Shown here piece by piece: positions 5,140 to 8,259 of a stretch of DNA of 8,259 bases. Origin of the DNA: CAZTME01 sp964614795. Lineage in GTDB: Bacteria; Patescibacteriota; Microgenomatia; UBA1400; PJMF01. The position numbers and the translations under genes are program-made. The first letter of the stretch is position 1. Each line of letters opens with the position of its first letter. The notes beneath the pieces were generated by a model. The model was not told the DNA's origin. It was given only the letters and a program-made list of their open reading frames with translations, and made no database searches. The DNA is taken from NCBI GenBank assembly GCA_964614795.1, contig CAZTME010000049.1, positions 1-8,259 on the forward strand. The letters are read 5' to 3'.

Positions 5140-6660
5140 ATGAAGTTATTCAACACTCTTTCCAGAAAAATTGAAGAAATTATTCCTTATCAAGATAAAA
5201 AAATCGGTCTTTACGCTTGCGGATTTACTGTTTACGACTTTACTCATTTAGGTCACTTGCGCAAATACACTATGGATGATGTCCTGGTGAAAACTTTGAG
5301 AGCGCAAGGTTTTGAAGTTAATTTTGTGCAAAATATTACCGATGTAGGTCATTTAAGCAGTGATGAAGATGTGGGTGATGACAAAATGGAAAAAGGGGCC
5401 AAAAAGTACGGGAAAACTGTGTGGCAAGTAGCCAAGGATTTCGAAGAGTATTTTTGGTACTCAATGAAGTTGATCGGGTGCGTTAAACCAGATATTTCAT
5501 GTAGAGCAACAGAGCATATTAAGGCGCAAATCGAGTTGGTTTTAAAGCTGGAAAAACTAGGTTTTACCTACGTGATTGAAAACGACGGAGTGTACTTTGA
5601 TACCAGTAAATTTAGCGAATATGGGCAGTTGGCTCAACTTGAAAAATCTACTTTGCAAGCTGGGGCGAGGGTAGAAGTTGTTGAAGACAAACGTCAGCCT
5701 AGCGATTTTGCATTATGGAAGTTTGAAAGACCGGGTGAAAATCGAGCAATGGTTTGGTCAAGTCCTTGGGCGAAGAGAGGTTTCCCCGGTTGGCATATTG
5801 AGTGTAGCGCCATGGCCATGGAGTATTTGGGTGAACAGTTTGAAATTCATACGGGTGGAATTGATCATATTCCCGTGCATCACACCAATGAGATTGCTCA
5901 GGCGGAGTGTGCAACCGGCAAGAAGCCTTTTGTGAATTATTGGGTGCATCATAATCACTTGCGGGTTGAAGGAGTGAAGATGAGCAAGTCGTTGGGAAAT
6001 TTTTTTACAGTTGACGATGTGGTGGCGCGCGGGTTTCACCCGCGCGCCCTCCGCTTACTATTTCTCACCACCCACTACCGTGACGAACAAAACTTTACTT
6101 GGGAAAGCCTGGTTTCAGCGCAAAAAGCCTACGAGCGATTAGTTAAAACAACTCAACAACTAAAAAATTCCACCGATCGCACTATTTTAAGTGAAGAAAA
6201 ATTGGCCAAAATTGATTCATACCGCCAAAGATTTTTCGAAGCTTTGAGTAATGATCTTGCTACTTCGGAAGCAATTACAATTCTCTATGAAGTTTTAAAA
6301 TCTAACATTCCATCTCCGGATAAATACGATCTTCTAATCGAATTTGACAAAGTTTTAGGTTTGGGCCTGCTTCAAATGGGTGAGTTCGCAGTTACGGTCC
6401 CCCAGTTTATTCAAGAAAAAATTGGATTGACCACCAGAACAATCACCCTTGAATCATCAACGTGGATTTCTGAATTAGACGATTCACTCTCTCAAAAAAT
6501 CAAGCTTTTGCTTGCAGAACGTGCCAAAGCGCGCGCTGAAAAAGATTGGGCAAAATCTGATTTGCTTCGCAATCAATTGCTAGCCGAAGGCTATGAAATT
6601 CAAGATAAGGCTGAACAACAATTGGTGCAAAAATCGCCAGTAGAGAAGATGCAAAGCTAA
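5140..6660 (+). CDS. cysS: Cysteinyl-tRNA synthetase
   Basis: Class I aminoacyl-tRNA synthetase that activates cysteine with ATP and attaches it to tRNA-Cys in the cytoplasm; essential. The product has 506 residues from the ATG at 5140, slightly longer than the common 460-470. Visible motifs: the HIGH-type HLGH at 36-39 in CGFTVYDFTHLGHLRKY, the KMSKS loop exactly KMSKS at 280-284, and zinc-site residues Cys27, Cys222, His247 and Glu251 with the spacing known from the E. coli enzyme. The C-terminal helix (AKARAEKDWAKSDLLRNQL) is the usual CysRS ending. The frame also allows TTG at 5131, but that adds three residues and overlaps the -10 box, so ATG is preferred. No ribosome site precedes it. 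An 11-bp GC-rich palindrome lies in the coding sequence at 6024-6048. No clear terminator follows. Confidence 0.97.
   Translation: MKLFNTLSRKIEEIIPYQDKKIGLYACGFTVYDFTHLGHLRKYTMDDVLVKTLRAQGFEVNFVQNITDVGHLSSDEDVGDDKMEKGAKKYGKTVWQVAKDFEEYFWYSMKLIGCVKPDISCRATEHIKAQIELVLKLEKLGFTYVIENDGVYFDTSKFSEYGQLAQLEKSTLQAGARVEVVEDKRQPSDFALWKFERPGENRAMVWSSPWAKRGFPGWHIECSAMAMEYLGEQFEIHTGGIDHIPVHHTNEIAQAECATGKKPFVNYWVHHNHLRVEGVKMSKSLGNFFTVDDVVARGFHPRALRLLFLTTHYRDEQNFTWESLVSAQKAYERLVKTTQQLKNSTDRTILSEEKLAKIDSYRQRFFEALSNDLATSEAITILYEVLKSNIPSPDKYDLLIEFDKVLGLGLLQMGEFAVTVPQFIQEKIGLTTRTITLESSTWISELDDSLSQKIKLLLAERAKARAEKDWAKSDLLRNQLLAEGYEIQDKAEQQLVQKSPVEKMQS
6024..6048. repeat. Perfect 11-bp GC-rich palindrome inside cysS
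   Basis: GGCGCGCGGGT, loop TTC, ACCCGCGCGCC. It encodes part of VARGFHPRALR just after the KMSKS loop. It is far more GC-rich than the surrounding coding sequence and could form a very stable hairpin in mRNA or a cruciform in DNA. Confidence 0.9.
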
Positions 6661-6673
6661 TAGTTCTATAGTC

Positions 6674-6701
6674 CTCTCAAAACAAAATGTCAGATTTACC
6701 T
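6674..6701 (+). repeat. Copy C of the CTCTCAAAA element, after cysS
   Basis: CTCTCAAAACAAAATGTCAG followed by ATTTACCT matches copy B (5006-5033) at 24 of 28 positions in the same orientation. It starts 14 bases after the cysS stop. Only the 5' part of the element is recognisable here; the TTTTGA..TTGC promoter-like end is absent. Confidence 0.6.
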
Positions 6702-6779
6702 CAAATCTTAATCAGAAGATGAATAGACTCGTCGCACAATAGCAACACGATTCCTTTGTTCATCTTTTGTTCATTTTCT

Positions 6780-6915
6780 GCTCCTTCAAGTAGCTTTGGC
6801 TACTATCAGTTGCAAGCGCCTTGAAAATGTTCCAAAATTTATGTCAAATTAATTCTTGTTCCTATTGCGCGATAAGTCTAATATCGATTGGAATGGTGGC
6901 GCTTTTTGAATTTTT
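6780..6915 (+). ncRNA. Possible small structured RNA with U-rich 3' end
   Basis: A perfect hairpin AGTAGC/GCTACT with a 4-base loop (6789-6804) is followed by nested helices: AAGCGCC (6814-6820) with GGCGCTT (6898-6904), inside it TGTTCCAA (6828-6835) with TTGGAATG (6888-6895, two G-U pairs), and within that two small hairpins, AATTT/AAATT (6836-6850) and CGATA/TATCG (6870-6886). The closing helix is followed directly by TTT and then GAATTTTT. This looks like a branched fold ending in a terminator-like tail. No promoter was recognised, it matches no RNA family known to me, and helices of this size can arise by chance. Confidence 0.3.
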
Positions 6916-7086
6916 AAAAAGATTTTTCATGCGTTCTCAGCATCGTGTTTAAATGTGATTGCTTTATTTGAAATTAAGAAGTTATTGGTTTCTCAATAAT
7001 GATGTGAAAGAGTTGTAGTCTGCAATTGTTCACTACACAACTTCCTCCTTGCGTCCGATAGTATTTCGTGTTACATTATTATATAG

Positions 7087-7207
7087 TAAGTTGGTGTGAT
7101 TGATCTGTTTCGACCGATCCCTCGACCGATCCCTCGACCGATCCCTCGACCGATCCCTCGACCGATCCCTCGATCAAGATCTCTAGCGAGTCAGAAATAC
7201 CAACTTA
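7087..7207. repeat. Inverted repeat enclosing a 12-bp tandem array
   Basis: TAAGTTGGTGT (7087-7097) can pair with AATACCAACTTA (11 pairs to 7197-7207, one G-U). Inside, TTGATC (7100-7105) pairs with GATCAA (7172-7177), and CTCTAGCGAG (7181-7190) can make a small side hairpin. The tandem repeats fill the apical part. A -10-like TATAGT (7082-7087) lies at its left border. Confidence 0.6.
7110..7169 (+). repeat. Five perfect tandem copies of a 12-bp unit
   Basis: Unit TCGACCGATCCC at 7110, 7122, 7134, 7146 and 7158, all identical, followed by a partial unit TCGA (7170-7173). No spacers, so not a CRISPR array. The unit is GC-richer than its surroundings. Perfect identity implies recent expansion or active maintenance. 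It is not part of a usable ORF. Confidence 0.95.
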
Positions 7208-7350
7208 ACTAACATTAAATCCATATCAATCAATTAAATTGAGTTGATCAAAAAAGGATAATTGAGAAAGCAAATATAAGAAAATAAAGAAGATCAACAA
7301 AATCAGTCTGTAATTATTCAGAACTTATTGATCAATAAACCAAAAATAAT

Positions 7351-7380
7351 TCGACAAAATGATTGAAAAAGTAATATAAA
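7351..7380 (+). promoter_or_regulatory. Candidate promoter of the exported beta-repeat protein gene
   Basis: TCGACA (7351-7356), 18-base spacer, TATAAA (7375-7380); five of six matches in each box. Transcription would start near 7387, giving a leader of about 15 bases with no Shine-Dalgarno before the ATG at 7402. Confidence 0.45.
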
Positions 7381-7401
7381 TTGAAAGTAAAAAAACAAAA
7401 T

Positions 7402-8259
7402 ATGAAAAAAGCTACCTTATCAATCTTTATTTCATTATTATTTCTCACTTTGATCATTGCTTATCCAAAACCCGCTCAAGCGCAAATTGCCGTACCGGAA
7501 ATTATTTCTCAAGTAGCGAATTTTTTTCTGGGAACCAGGCAAGAAATTCAAGTTCAACCTCAAGAATCTCGTCCACAGTTTCTTTACAATCCCGAAGTGG
7601 TCATTTCTCAACCCGTAGCCGGTGATCTCATTGTAGCCGGTGGTCGAGTAGACATTCAGGCACCAATAAATGGTGACTTGATCGTGGCTGCTGGTTTACT
7701 TCAAATTAATGCGCCAATTTCAGGAGAAGTGCACGCCATCACAGGCTTAAGCAATTTAAATGCAAAAATGAGTGATGATGTACGTTTGGCCGGTTTAGCT
7801 GTCAACATTTCCTCAGAAATAAATGATGACTCAATGCTGGCTGCAGTTTTTCTCAGACAAGCTGTGGCATCACGCATTAACGGCTCATTGTTGGCAGTAG
7901 CTTATAAAGCTTGGCTCAATGGAGTGATCGGTGGTGATCTTTGGCTGGAGGCTCAAGACGTTGAGTTTGATGGAGGAGTTGGAGGCAGTGTCAGAATTTC
8001 GGCTAATAATCTGAAAGTTTTGCCAAATGCTTTAGTTTTGGAAAATCTTTCCGGTTCTTTAAAAAGCGAACCAACGATAGACCCTGCCGCTCAACTTAAA
8101 GGTGATGTTCAACTGGAAATTATTCAAGAGGCAACCGCCAGCGCCAGCGAGGCCAGTGAGAGTGCTAGCCAGGCAACGATGAGCGGTTCCATTGAAAATC
8201 CCGAGCCAAATCAGCCGGATTTATCTCAGCCTGATCAACAATCTTGGTTGCCCGGTTGG
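7402..8259 (+). CDS. Exported bactofilin-like beta-repeat protein (3' end outside window)
   Basis: The frame is open from the ATG at 7402 to the right edge (286 codons, no stop). Residues 1-27 are a typical signal peptide: KK, a hydrophobic core (LSIFISLLFLTLII), then PAQA as the cleavage site. Residues ~65-240 carry short repeating beta strands with Gly turns (VAGDLIVAGGRVDI, NGDLIVAAGLLQI, SGEVHAITG, GGDLWLEAQDVEF, GGSVRISANNL), the pattern of a right-handed beta-helix as in bactofilin/polymer-forming proteins. From ~243 a Ser/Ala/Glu then Pro/Gln/Asn-rich linker leads off the edge. Known bactofilins are cytoplasmic and form filaments; an exported version would act outside the membrane, perhaps anchored by a C-terminal membrane segment not visible here. 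No ribosome site is seen. The fold is inferred from the repeat pattern; the function is not known. Confidence 0.8.
   Translation, partial: MKKATLSIFISLLFLTLIIAYPKPAQAQIAVPEIISQVANFFLGTRQEIQVQPQESRPQFLYNPEVVISQPVAGDLIVAGGRVDIQAPINGDLIVAAGLLQINAPISGEVHAITGLSNLNAKMSDDVRLAGLAVNISSEINDDSMLAAVFLRQAVASRINGSLLAVAYKAWLNGVIGGDLWLEAQDVEFDGGVGGSVRISANNLKVLPNALVLENLSGSLKSEPTIDPAAQLKGDVQLEIIQEATASASEASESASQATMSGSIENPEPNQPDLSQPDQQSWLPGW

Larger units (their letters stand above)
6661..7401. other. 740-bp intergenic region rich in hairpins and repeats
   Basis: No ORF of useful length on either strand was found by eye. It contains copy C of the CTCTCAAAA element (6674-6701), several hairpins, a possible small RNA (6780-6915), a 12-bp tandem array enclosed by an inverted repeat (7087-7207), palindromes TTGATCAA, and at its right end an A-rich stretch with the promoter of the exported beta-repeat protein. 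Other hairpins: ATCTT/AAGAT (6705-6720), TTATTG/CAATAA (6982-6999) and AGTTGT/ACAACT (about 7011-7041). Confidence 0.7.

Noticed and set aside
5678..6039. Alternative-frame ORFs inside cysS on both strands
   Set aside because: They overlap the fully motif-supported cysS frame and have no family features.
7110..7173. CRISPR array
   Set aside because: The 12-bp units follow each other directly with no spacers and are too short for CRISPR repeats.
6661..7401. tRNA or rRNA gene in the long intergenic region
   Set aside because: No TTCGANTC-type T-loop, CCA end or cloverleaf spacing was seen, and no rRNA signature.

Overview
The window is an AT-rich bacterial segment (roughly 40% GC by eye). Its style fits a streamlined genome of the Candidate Phyla Radiation (Patescibacteria, possibly Microgenomates). 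The grounds are small cytoplasmic proteins of no recognisable family, several starts with no Shine-Dalgarno sequence that sit 6-8 bases after a -10 box, a short hibernation factor, and Lys/Gln/Glu-rich low-complexity proteins. This placement is inference from style; no phylogenetic marker was aligned.

Layout, left to right. (1) The 3' half of an RND-family efflux permease (+) enters from the left edge and stops at 1159. (2) About 550 bp of AT-rich DNA without a convincing gene (1160-1706) ends in a structured element and promoter-like sequence, followed by a short ribosome hibernation factor gene (hpf, +) with a strong Shine-Dalgarno. (3) An unrecognised helical protein on the minus strand (2052-2525) ends in a terminator-like hairpin. 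(4) Two tandem + genes (2647-3093, 3136-3762) encode unrecognised disordered/coiled-coil proteins, probably on leaderless mRNAs. (5) On the minus strand, 3772-4869 holds one membrane-anchored extracellular protein split in two by a single in-frame TAG. (6) cysS (+), cysteinyl-tRNA synthetase, is complete with all catalytic and zinc motifs and probably two promoters, one giving a near-leaderless start. (7) A 740-bp intergenic region (6661-7401) is rich in hairpins. It holds a possible small structured RNA and five perfect 12-bp tandem repeats enclosed by an inverted repeat. (8) An exported bactofilin-like beta-repeat protein starts at 7402 and runs off the right edge.

The genes do not form one pathway: envelope genes (RND, split surface protein, exported beta-repeat protein) alternate with translation genes (hpf, cysS). 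The most interesting structure is between the genes. An approximately 90-bp element is shared by the upstream regions of hpf and cysS, and its core recurs just after cysS. Other notable points are the apparent leaderless promoters, the 11-bp GC-rich palindrome inside cysS, the 12-bp repeat array, and the amber codon in the surface protein. No CRISPR array, insertion sequence, rRNA or tRNA gene was seen.
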